7,402 nt of DNA from Thermaceae bacterium (GCA_015490435.1 WFXV01000147.1:1-7402); one strand, 5' to 3'; shown: positions 1 through 5,464, counted from the stretch's first letter. The notes: generated by a model from the letters alone, not told the origin. Translations and numbers: made by a program.

Positions 1-275
1 ACCCCGAGCATCCGGGCGAAGTCGTTCCCGCTCCCCACCGGCACCACCCCGAGGGCCTGATCGGGCCGCAGGCCCTTCAAGACCTCGTGCACCGTGCCGT
101 CCCCGCCCACCGCCACCACCCGCGTCTCCGGGGCCTCGCGCACGAGGCCGGGGGCGTGGCCGGGCCCCTCGGTGTAGACCACCCGGACCCCTTTTGGAAG
201 GTCATGGAGAAGGCGCGGGGCGAGCCGCCCCACCCGGCCGCGGCCGGCGGCGGGGTTCACGACGACGAGCGGCAT
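1..275 (-). CDS. Diacylglycerol kinase-family lipid kinase, N-terminal part (cut by left window edge)
   Basis: The first 91 codons of a lipid kinase of the DAGK catalytic-domain family (DgkB/YegS/BmrU type), which phosphorylates diacylglycerol or a related lipid with ATP at the inner face of the membrane. The start is a clear ATG at 275-273. Three hallmark motifs are visible: the opening beta strand and turn VVVNPAAGRGR (residues 4-14), the nucleotide-binding GGDGT (57-61, in VAVGGDGTVHEV), and PVGSGNDFAR (79-88). Their spacing is as expected for the family. The remaining roughly 200 residues, with the metal-site acidic residues and the C-terminal beta-sandwich, lie outside the window. The gene diverges from the phosphatase-like gene 18 bp away and seems to be expressed as a leaderless mRNA: a TACAAT box sits 7 nt before the ATG and no Shine-Dalgarno is possible in that space. 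Family assignment is firm; the exact lipid substrate is unknown. Confidence 0.92.
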   Translation of the reverse strand, partial: MPLVVVNPAAGRGRVGRLAPRLLHDLPKGVRVVYTEGPGHAPGLVREAPETRVVAVGGDGTVHEVLKGLRPDQALGVVPVGSGNDFARMLG

Positions 276-281
276 CGGCGG

Positions 282-288
282 TATTGTA
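282..288. promoter_or_regulatory. Shared symmetrical -10 element for two divergent leaderless genes
   Basis: The heptamer TATTGTA reads as a TAnnnT -10 box on both strands. On plus it is TATTGT (282-287), ending 6 nt before the GTG at 294. On minus it is TACAAT (288-283), ending 7 nt before the ATG at 275. A start site about 7 nt downstream of either box would fall on or within a base of the start codon, giving leaderless mRNAs. No convincing -35 hexamer is visible on either side. This is an inference from sequence; no start site is mapped. Confidence 0.7.
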
Positions 289-293
289 CCGAC

Positions 294-920
294 GTGGGGC
301 TTTTGGACCGCTTCCTTGAGGGCGCTCCCGCCCCCACCCGGCTTTTGCTCACCCGGGCGGGGCCGGTGGAAAACCCCGGGGTGCTCTATAGCCACCCGGG
401 CTTTTCCCTCTCGGCGGAGGGGAGGCAGGCGATGGCCGCGCTCCAACCCGCCCTGAAAGCGGCCGGAATCGAGGCCGTCTACGCCGCCGACTCCCGCGCC
501 GAGAGCGAGGCGGGAAGGCTTCTCGCCGAGGGGCTCGGCGTGCCCTTTGAGGCCCACCCCGCCCTCCGCGAGCGGAGCTGGGGCGCCTGGGAGGGGCTTC
601 CCTTCGAGGAGGTAAGGCGGCGCTGGCCCCGGGAGGTCGCCCTTTGGACCCGGGACGAGGCGGGCTTCGCGCCCCCCGGCGGAGAGAGCGTGCGGGCGGT
701 CTTCGCCCGGAGCCAGCCGGTCCTAAGGGCGCTCCTCGCCCGGCACCGGGGTAGGGCCTTCCTGGTGGTGGGAAACTGCACGGTGAACCGCGCCGCCCTC
801 GCCCTCGCGCTCCCCTTCCTGCCCCCGGAGGAGGGGCTCAGGCTCGAGCAGGACTACGCCCGCCTCAGCGAGCTCCGCTTCTACGGCGAGGACGGGGTGC
901 TCGGCTACCTGAACCGCTAG
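294..920 (+). CDS. Histidine phosphatase-fold protein lacking both catalytic histidines (probable pseudo-phosphatase)
   Basis: A 208-residue protein with the layout and length of the phosphoglycerate mutase-like histidine phosphatase superfamily. The N-terminal strand LLLTRAG (17-23) sits where active members have RHG, so the phospho-accepting His is Ala22. The mid-sequence LRERSWGAWEGLPFEEV (91-107) matches the conserved LRExxxGxWEG block, and PGGES (128-132) is also typical. In the late strand FLVVGN (156-161) the usual SHG is GNC, so the second catalytic His is Asn161. The phosphate-binding Arg near residue 68 (SxxxRA motif) also appears displaced. The fold is therefore kept while the chemistry is probably lost. 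The GTG at 294 is chosen because it gives a family-length protein and lies 6 nt after a TATTGT box; earlier in-frame starts would run into the divergent kinase gene. The true substrate or ligand is unknown; a sugar-phosphate-binding or scaffold role is possible. Confidence 0.82.
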   Translation: MGLLDRFLEGAPAPTRLLLTRAGPVENPGVLYSHPGFSLSAEGRQAMAALQPALKAAGIEAVYAADSRAESEAGRLLAEGLGVPFEAHPALRERSWGAWEGLPFEEVRRRWPREVALWTRDEAGFAPPGGESVRAVFARSQPVLRALLARHRGRAFLVVGNCTVNRAALALALPFLPPEEGLRLEQDYARLSELRFYGEDGVLGYLNR

Positions 921-926
921 GGCGCG

Positions 927-932
927 TACAAT
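927..932 (+). promoter_or_regulatory. -10 box of a leaderless promoter for the GNAT gene
   Basis: TACAAT lies just after the stop codon of the upstream gene and ends 7 nt before the ATG at 940, the same geometry as at several other starts here. No -35 hexamer is evident. Part of the box overlaps an alternative in-frame ATG at 931, which argues against that start. Confidence 0.6.
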
Positions 933-939
933 GGGGGTG

Positions 940-1791
940 ATGGCCCGAACCCGCCCCCTCGAGACCGGCGACCTGCCGGCGCTCGCAGAGCTCCTCCTCT
1001 GGATGGACGCAGACCCCGCCCGGCGGGTGCTCGCGCCCGAAGGGCGGAACCCGGAGGCGCTCGCGTTCGAGGTCGAGGAGGGCTGGGTGCTCGACGAGGA
1101 GGGGGAGCTCCTCGGCTACGTGGGGCTCGTCCCCTTCTGGCGGGGGGCCGCGCTCGAGGGCCCGGTGGCCCGGATCCACCCCGCCCCCCTGATCGAGGCG
1201 GCGCTAAGGGCCGCCCGAAAGAAGGGCGTCTCCACCGTCTACGCCTTCCCCACCGAGGAGAACGAGGGGCTAAGGCTCGCGCTCGAGGCCGCGGGGTTCG
1301 GCCCGGTGCACACCACCCACTTCTACGAGACCGAGCCAAAAGAGCTCGGCTTCGCCCCGCCCGAGGGGGTGCGGATCGAGGAGGTGGAGGCCCTCGACCC
1401 CGAGGTCTACCGCCAGCTCTACAAGGCCGCCGACGAGGGCTGGAGCCTCCGGCTTTCCTGGAACGACCTCGAGCTCCTCGAGCACTTCGCCGCCCCGGAG
1501 AACCGGCTCTTTTTCGCCTACGAGGGGGAGGAGCCGGTGGGGATGGTGGAGCTCGAGCTCACCCCCGAAGGGGCCGAGGTCGCCTACCTCGGTGTCGTGC
1601 CCGAAGCCCGGGGCCGGGGCATCGGCCAGGCGCTGCTCGCGACGGCGCTCCAGGAGGCCAAGGCGGCCGGGAGCCCGGTGGTCCGGGTGCGGGCCCACGA
1701 CCACGAGAAGGAGGCCCGCCGCCTCTACGAACGGCTCGGGTTCACACCCCTCGAGGCCGTCGTGACCTACGCCAAAGAACTAAGCCGATAA
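940..1791 (+). CDS. Tandem-domain GNAT family N-acetyltransferase
   Basis: A 283-residue protein with two GNAT-like halves. The C-terminal half (about 143-283) is a good catalytic GNAT domain: the beta-bulge strand runs into YLGVVPEARGRGIGQALL (216-233), the acetyl-CoA pyrophosphate-binding motif A with RGRGIG, and the domain ends with RLYERLGF (261-268), the usual motif B end. The N-terminal half (about 1-135) has the same general plan, ending in LALEAAGF (113-120), but no recognisable RxxGxG loop, so it is probably a degenerate structural copy. This resembles the tandem layout of mycothiol synthase MshD and other two-domain GNATs, but nothing here points to mycothiol. The acceptor substrate (amine, peptide or antibiotic) cannot be read from the sequence. 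Start: the ATG at 940 rather than 931, because a TACAAT box ends 7 nt upstream. The 3' end overlaps the convergent lipoprotein gene by 50 bp. Confidence 0.88.
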   Translation: MARTRPLETGDLPALAELLLWMDADPARRVLAPEGRNPEALAFEVEEGWVLDEEGELLGYVGLVPFWRGAALEGPVARIHPAPLIEAALRAARKKGVSTVYAFPTEENEGLRLALEAAGFGPVHTTHFYETEPKELGFAPPEGVRIEEVEALDPEVYRQLYKAADEGWSLRLSWNDLELLEHFAAPENRLFFAYEGEEPVGMVELELTPEGAEVAYLGVVPEARGRGIGQALLATALQEAKAAGSPVVRVRAHDHEKEARRLYERLGFTPLEAVVTYAKELSR

Positions 1792-2341
1792 GGAGCAGGA
1801 GCACCGCCGCCCGCTCGGGGTACCAGAGGCGGTAGACCAGCTCGATCTCGAAGGGATCCCCGAGCCTCCCCTCCCAGACCTGGACCCGGCCCCGGTCCCC
1901 GGGGGCGTTGCTCCGCGCCGGGGGAAAGGGCGCCTCGACCACGAAGCGAAAGGGCGCGGCGGCGAGGAAGGGGGGAAGCCCGGCGGCCTCGATCGGCACG
2001 AAGCGGCCCGAGAGGCGGTAGTCCTCGAAGAGAAGGTAGCTCGTGCGGCTGAGCGTGACCCCGCTCGGGTCCCGGTAGACGAACCGGCCCGGGAGCCAGC
2101 CCGAGGCCCGGTCCCAGCCCGGGGCCTTGAGCGGCCTTAGGGCGAAGAGTTCGCCGGAGACCTCCCGCACCGAGAAACCTTGTCGGGCGAGCCTCGGGGC
2201 GATCCCCTCGAGCACCGCCGCATCCCCGGCGACGCGGAGCTCGAGCGCCATCGAGCCGTCGGGCGCCCAAACCAGCCGGGCCTCGCTCTCGACGCAGCCC
2301 GAGAGCAAAAAGAGGAGCGCGAAAAGCGCCAGGAACCGCAC
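1742..2341 (-). CDS. LppM-like (DUF3153-type) lipoprotein with C-terminal membrane anchor
   Basis: A 199-residue envelope protein. It opens with a short signal peptide (MRFLALFALLFLL) and a lipobox L13-S14-G15-C16, so Cys16 should be lipidated and exported. The mature part (17-170) is soluble and beta-rich in appearance, with a WAPDGSMALELRV stretch (25-37) that resembles the repeated-strand start of LppM/DUF3153 lipoproteins. A second hydrophobic segment, VLLLLIGLVLW (180-190), is followed by an Arg-rich tail (RRSRRPR) that would lie in the cytoplasm. The lipid anchor plus C-terminal transmembrane helix is the topology of the LppM family. The start is the GTG at 2341-2339, with a TAGGCT box ending 6 nt upstream. 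The gene diverges from the PAP2 gene and converges on the GNAT gene, overlapping it by 50 bp. Lipoprotein status is firm from sequence; the family name is from memory of the pattern and moderate; its function is unknown. Confidence 0.8.
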   Translation of the reverse strand: MRFLALFALLFLLSGCVESEARLVWAPDGSMALELRVAGDAAVLEGIAPRLARQGFSVREVSGELFALRPLKAPGWDRASGWLPGRFVYRDPSGVTLSRTSYLLFEDYRLSGRFVPIEAAGLPPFLAAAPFRFVVEAPFPPARSNAPGDRGRVQVWEGRLGDPFEIELVYRLWYPERAAVLLLLIGLVLWRRSRRPRGV

Positions 2342-2347
2342 GGGCCC

Positions 2348-2353
2348 AGCCTA
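2348..2353 (-). promoter_or_regulatory. -10 box of a leaderless promoter for the lipoprotein gene
   Basis: On the minus strand TAGGCT (2353 to 2348) is followed by exactly 6 nt (GGGCCC) and then the GTG start at 2341. No purine-rich ribosome binding site is present in that spacer. The -35 region would lie within the first codons of the divergent PAP2 gene, and no TTGACA-like hexamer is seen there. Confidence 0.5.
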
Positions 2354-2358
2354 CCCGG

Positions 2359-2364
2359 TAGATT
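2359..2364 (+). promoter_or_regulatory. -10 box of a leaderless promoter for the PAP2 gene
   Basis: TAGATT is followed by exactly 6 nt (GGGAGA) and then the GTG start at 2371. It lies 5 bp from the opposite-strand -10 box, giving a nearly symmetrical back-to-back pair. The GGGAGA spacer is purine-rich but directly abuts the start codon, too close to act as a normal Shine-Dalgarno. Confidence 0.55.
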
Positions 2365-2370
2365 GGGAGA

Positions 2371-3123
2371 GTGCGAAGCCTGGAGGCGCTCTCCGCCTGG
2401 CAGGCGGCGATTCCCGGGCCGGAGGCGCTTTGGTACGCGCTCACCACCGCGGGAAGCGGGGCGCTTTACTTCCTCCTCGCCCTCTACCTCGCCCTCGCCC
2501 GGGGCCGGCCCGCGCTCGGGTTCGCGCTGGCCCTGGGCTGGGGGGCGGTGCGCCTCTTGAAGGCCGCCTTCGACCTGCCCCGGCCCTTCGCGGCCGCCCC
2601 CGAGCTCGCCTATCCCCCGGCCCTCGCCGGGGCCGGAGACCCGAGCTTCCCAAGCGGCCACGCCGCCCTCGCCGCCCTCTTCGGGCTCTTTTTGGCCCGG
2701 GGCGGCCCTCTATGGGGCTACCTGCTGGGGGCGCTCTGGGCGCTTCTCGTCGGGCTCTCCCGGGTCGAGCTCGGGGTCCACTACCCCGGCGACGTGCTCG
2801 CGGGCTGGGCGCTCGGGGCGCTTCTTGCCTTCCTCCCGCCTAGGCGCGCCCCCGCGCTTTGGCTCTGGAGCCCGGCGCTCGCCCTCGGCCTCGCCCTGCC
2901 CCTCCTGGCGGCGCCGATGGGGACGGCGGCCGGCTTCCTCTTTCTGCGAAGGCCCCTCGGGGCCGGGCGGGCGCTCGTCGGGGTGGCCCTGCTTCTTTTC
3001 CTCCTCCTTTTCCTCCCCCGGGAGGGGCCGGCGGCCGCCCCGACCGCGCTCCTCGCCCTGCTCCTCACCGGCGCCGTCGTAGGATGGGGACGATGGAAGC
3101 CCTCCCCGACCTCGACAACCTAG
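2371..3123 (+). CDS. PAP2-family membrane phosphatase with C-terminal transmembrane extension
   Basis: A 250-residue polytopic membrane protein of the PAP2/PgpB superfamily, which removes phosphate from lipid phosphates such as phosphatidate, phosphatidylglycerol phosphate or undecaprenyl pyrophosphate. All three catalytic motifs are intact: K64-x6-R71-P72, P94-S95-G96-H97, and S130-R131-x5-H137-x3-D141, where H137 is the expected nucleophile and H97 the acid. Hydrophobic stretches lie near residues 30-44, 48-63, 98-109, 115-129, 142-154, 163-182, 200-215 and 222-238. The last three lie beyond the usual catalytic core, so this member carries about 90 extra membrane-embedded residues. The GTG start is set by the TAGATT box 6 nt upstream. 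The 3' end overlaps the next gene by 31 bp, so the two are likely co-transcribed at least in part. Substrate preference cannot be decided from sequence. Confidence 0.9.
   Translation: MRSLEALSAWQAAIPGPEALWYALTTAGSGALYFLLALYLALARGRPALGFALALGWGAVRLLKAAFDLPRPFAAAPELAYPPALAGAGDPSFPSGHAALAALFGLFLARGGPLWGYLLGALWALLVGLSRVELGVHYPGDVLAGWALGALLAFLPPRRAPALWLWSPALALGLALPLLAAPMGTAAGFLFLRRPLGAGRALVGVALLLFLLLFLPREGPAAAPTALLALLLTGAVVGWGRWKPSPTSTT
3080..3085 (+). promoter_or_regulatory. Possible internal -10 box for the isomerase-like gene
   Basis: TAGGAT, inside the 3' end of the PAP2 coding region, ends 7 nt before the ATG at 3093, repeating the leaderless geometry seen at other starts. The same bases (AGGATGGGG) could instead serve as a weak ribosome binding site for a co-transcribed message, so the two readings compete. 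No -35 hexamer is visible. Confidence 0.4.
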
Positions 3124-3989
3124 AGACCTACAAGGCCGACAAGAGCCGGCTGGGGCGGGCGCTCGAGCACCTGGCCGGCGACTTCCCGCGGCCCGAGGGC
3201 GCCTTTCCGCCGCCCTACGGGGTGGTGGGCCTGGGCGAGGGCTGGTGGCCGGCAGAGCTTTTAAGAAGCCGCTTCCCGGACACGCTGGCCCGGGGCACCA
3301 CCTTCGTGCTCGCCGGTGGGTACGGCCTCGGCCGGCTCGAGGGGCTGCTCGCCACCGCCCGGGAGGAGAGCGATCGGGTGGTGGTGCTCGGCTTCGGGCC
3401 CGAGGCCGAGGTCTTCGTCCCCTCCTCCCCCCTCTCCCCCTACCGCTACCTGCGCTACGTGCTCGAGGCCACCGGTGAAAGCGAGCTCGGGGCCGCGGTG
3501 GACCAGGCCCTCGCCGCCGAGGCCGAGCGGCTCGCCCCCTACGTCGAGAGCCCCCAAAACCCCGCCAAGCTGCTGGCCTGGGGACTGATCGAGCGCATCC
3601 CCCTCTGGGTCGCCTCCGAGCGCTACCCGATGCTGGCCCAGGCCCTGCAACAGGTCTTCGCCCGGGTCGCGAAGAGCCTCTCGATCGCCCCGCCGCCGGC
3701 TGCGCTCGAGTTCTTCATCACTGCCCTCGAGGCCCGGCACGAGCAGGGCGATCCCCTGGTGGCGGTGGTCCTCGGCGACGACGAGGAGACCCGGCTCGCG
3801 AAGGAGGTGCTCACCACCCGGGTGGACTACCTGGAGGAGCTCGAGCCCCCGAAGGCAAGGGGCCCCATCCCCGAGGCCCTCGCCTACTGGTACCGCCTGG
3901 CCTGGACCAGCTACTACCTCGCGCTCCTTTACCGCAAGGACCCCGGGGACCACGAGGTGCTCGAGCGCCTGCGGGAGGCCGCCGGCTAG
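3093..3989 (+). CDS. Glucose-6-phosphate isomerase-like SIS-fold protein (T. thermophilus TTHA1346-like)
   Basis: A 298-residue protein that I recognise from its motifs as the Thermus 'glucose-6-phosphate isomerase-like' protein, a distant relative of bifunctional phosphoglucose/phosphomannose isomerases. An N-terminal SIS-like half includes FVLAGGYGLGRLEG (71-84) and the segment SPLSPYRYLRYVLEATG (112-128). The C-terminal half contains NPAKLLAW (156-163), FARVAKSLSIAPPPAALEFF (189-208) and the block ALEARHEQGDPL (211-222). The last aligns with the HNE-containing motif of PGI/PMI enzymes, but reads HEQ. The serine/threonine-rich SGNT sugar-phosphate loop of normal SIS domains is not apparent, so isomerase activity is doubtful. 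The ATG at 3093 is preferred over the ATG at 3084, which overlaps a TAGGAT box. The gene overlaps PAP2 by 31 bp, and its stop codon directly abuts the endonuclease V start. Family is fairly sure; function is unproven. Confidence 0.82.
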   Translation: MEALPDLDNLETYKADKSRLGRALEHLAGDFPRPEGAFPPPYGVVGLGEGWWPAELLRSRFPDTLARGTTFVLAGGYGLGRLEGLLATAREESDRVVVLGFGPEAEVFVPSSPLSPYRYLRYVLEATGESELGAAVDQALAAEAERLAPYVESPQNPAKLLAWGLIERIPLWVASERYPMLAQALQQVFARVAKSLSIAPPPAALEFFITALEARHEQGDPLVAVVLGDDEETRLAKEVLTTRVDYLEELEPPKARGPIPEALAYWYRLAWTSYYLALLYRKDPGDHEVLERLREAAG

Positions 3990-4721
3990 ATGCGCCCCTT
4001 CCCCCGACCGAGGAACCTCGAGGAGGCCCGGGCGCTGCAAAACGCGCTAAGAAGCCGGGTCCGGCTCGAAGGCGATCCCCGGGAGGTCCGCCGGGTCGCC
4101 GCCCTCGACGCGAGCGCCAAGCGGGGGGAGGGGCTCTTCGCGGTGGCGGTGCTCTGGGACCGGGCGCAAAACGCCCCCCTCGCCGCCGCCAGCGCCCACG
4201 TCCCCGAAAAAGAGCTCTTCCCCTACGTCCCCGGTTTTCTCTCCTTCCGCGAGGCCGAGGCCTACCTACGGGCGATCGCCGCGCTGCCCGAGGCCCCCGA
4301 GGCGCTGCTCGTGGACGGCCAGGGCATCGCCCACCCCCGGGGGCTCGGGATCGCCGCCCACCTCGGCGTCCACCTCGACCTGCCCGCGGTGGGGGTGGCG
4401 AAAAGGCGGCTTTTCGGCGAGCCCGCGGGGCCGCTGGCCGAGGAGGAGGACGCCGCCCTACCCCTCTGCGCCCCCGAGGGCGCCCTCGGGGTGCCGAACG
4501 CGGCCTGCCCCGGGGTCCAGGTGGGCTGGGTCTGGCGCTCCCGCCGGCGCACGAATCCCCTCTTCGTCTCCCCCGGCCACCGGGTGGGGATGGCCGAGAC
4601 CCTCGCCTTCGTCCGCGCCCTTCCCCGGAAGACCAAGCTTCCCGAGCCGCTCGCGCTCGCCCACCGGCTCGCCGCCCGGGCGCGAAAGACGGCCCACGCA
4701 GGGCCGCTTCCGCTAGAGTAA
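3990..4721 (+). CDS. nfi: Endonuclease V (deoxyinosine 3' endonuclease)
   Basis: A 243-residue DNA repair enzyme that recognises deoxyinosine formed by adenine deamination and nicks the strand one nucleotide 3' of the lesion, using Mg2+. The active site is complete: Asp40 (in ALDAS), Glu88 (in FLSFREAE), Asp109 (in LLVDGQG) and Lys138 (in GVAKRRLFGEP), at almost the same positions as in the Thermotoga enzyme (43, 89, 110, 139). The strand-separating wedge PYVP is at 78-81, the lesion-pocket segment GIAHPRGLG at 112-120, and the late signature VSPGHRVG at 193-200. Length is normal. The ATG follows the stop codon of the previous gene with no gap; a GGGAGG about 11 nt upstream could be its ribosome binding site, and translational coupling is likely. 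In a hot-living organism, where deamination is fast, a housekeeping role is expected. The acyltransferase gene follows after 7 nt, so all are probably one operon. Confidence 0.96.
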   Translation: MRPFPRPRNLEEARALQNALRSRVRLEGDPREVRRVAALDASAKRGEGLFAVAVLWDRAQNAPLAAASAHVPEKELFPYVPGFLSFREAEAYLRAIAALPEAPEALLVDGQGIAHPRGLGIAAHLGVHLDLPAVGVAKRRLFGEPAGPLAEEEDAALPLCAPEGALGVPNAACPGVQVGWVWRSRRRTNPLFVSPGHRVGMAETLAFVRALPRKTKLPEPLALAHRLAARARKTAHAGPLPLE

Positions 4722-4728
4722 GGGCGCG

Positions 4729-5394
4729 GTGCCGAGAGAGAACCCCGTCTACCGAACCGCCCGGGTGCTCGCCACCCTCACCATCAAGCCCCTTTTTCGC
4801 CTCCGGATCGAGGGCGCCGAGCACGTGCCCGAGGAGGGGCCGGTGCTCATCGCCTCCAACCACCTCTCCACCCTGGACCCCATCGTCCTCGCCTACGGGG
4901 TGCCCCGGCCGGTGGCCTTCGTGGCCAAGGCCGAGCTCTTCAAGATGCCGGTCCTCTCCTGGCTGATCCCCAGGCTCTACGCCATCCCCTTGGAGCGCGG
5001 CGCCGGCGACCTCTCGGCGATCAAAGCGGCGATCCGGGCGCTCAAAGCGGGCCTTGCCTTCGGCATCTTCCCCGAGGGCACCCGCTCCCGCACCGGCAAG
5101 CTCCAGCCCTTCAAGACCGGAGCAGCGGCGATCGCCGCCCGCACCGGGGCGCTCGTCGTGCCCGCGGCGGTGATCGGGAGCGACAAGGCCTGGCCGGTGG
5201 GAAAAGGACCCCGTCCCTTCACCTCGGTGACTGTGCGCTACGGCCCGCCCCTCGACTTCTCCGGCCTCAAGCTCGACAAAAAAAGCCTCCAGGAAGCGAC
5301 CCACGCGCTCGAGGAGGCGGTCGCCCGCCTGCTCCCCCCCGAGTACCTTCCCGAGGAATCCTTCGCTCCCGCCAAGCAGCCCGAAGGGAGGTAA
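4729..5394 (+). CDS. plsC: 1-acyl-sn-glycerol-3-phosphate acyltransferase (PlsC family)
   Basis: A 221-residue membrane-associated acyltransferase that adds the second acyl chain to lysophosphatidate, giving phosphatidate, the common precursor of polar lipids. The four family blocks are present in order: the catalytic N44-H45-x4-D50 (NHLSTLDP), the substrate-binding IPLERG (86-91), the phosphate-contacting FPEGTRSR (114-121) and VVPAAVIGS (143-151). A hydrophobic amphipathic N-terminus (about 10-24) would dock to the membrane. The GTG at 4729 is used; AAGGG (4720-4724), 4 nt upstream and overlapping the endonuclease V stop, is a plausible ribosome binding site. A TAGAGT at 4714-4719 lies 9 nt away, further than the leaderless spacing elsewhere. 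Being 7 nt behind nfi it is likely part of that operon. Other lysophospholipid or ornithine-lipid acyltransferases share these motifs, so the acceptor is inferred. Confidence 0.92.
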   Translation: MPRENPVYRTARVLATLTIKPLFRLRIEGAEHVPEEGPVLIASNHLSTLDPIVLAYGVPRPVAFVAKAELFKMPVLSWLIPRLYAIPLERGAGDLSAIKAAIRALKAGLAFGIFPEGTRSRTGKLQPFKTGAAAIAARTGALVVPAAVIGSDKAWPVGKGPRPFTSVTVRYGPPLDFSGLKLDKKSLQEATHALEEAVARLLPPEYLPEESFAPAKQPEGR

Positions 5395-5412
5395 AGAAAA
5401 CGGGCATTTTGC

Positions 5413-5442
5413 TTGCGGGTGGAGGGTGGGGTGTGTTATAGT
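5413..5442 (+). promoter_or_regulatory. Probable hup promoter (TTGCGG, 18 bp, TATAGT)
   Basis: In the AT-richer gap before the HU gene, a TTGCGG -35-like hexamer (5413-5418) and TATAGT -10 box (5437-5442) are 18 bp apart. Transcription would begin near 5449, leaving a leader of about 32 nt. This is the only promoter in the window with both hexamers recognisable, and it fits a strongly expressed nucleoid protein. Confidence 0.68.
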
Positions 5443-5464
5443 CCCAGTCGTAAGGGAAATATTA

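Noticed and set aside
87..293. Upstream extension of the phosphatase-like frame to the ATG at 207 or GTG codons near 87
   Set aside because: It would overlap the divergent lipid kinase, whose motifs are clear, and the extra residues look like antisense noise. GTG 294 fits the family length and the -10 spacing.
931..942. ATG at 931 as start of the acetyltransferase
   Set aside because: It overlaps the TACAAT box at 927-932; ATG 940 has the 7-nt spacing seen at other starts. It adds only three residues, so the difference is minor.
4714..4719. TAGAGT as a leaderless promoter for plsC
   Set aside because: The spacer to the GTG is 9 nt rather than 6-7, part of the box is the nfi stop region, and AAGGG offers an ordinary ribosome binding site in a co-transcribed message.
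3811..5304. A 497-codon open frame on the minus strand across nfi and plsC
   Set aside because: The translation is low-complexity Arg/Gly/Pro-rich and crosses the boundaries of two well-supported genes on the other strand.
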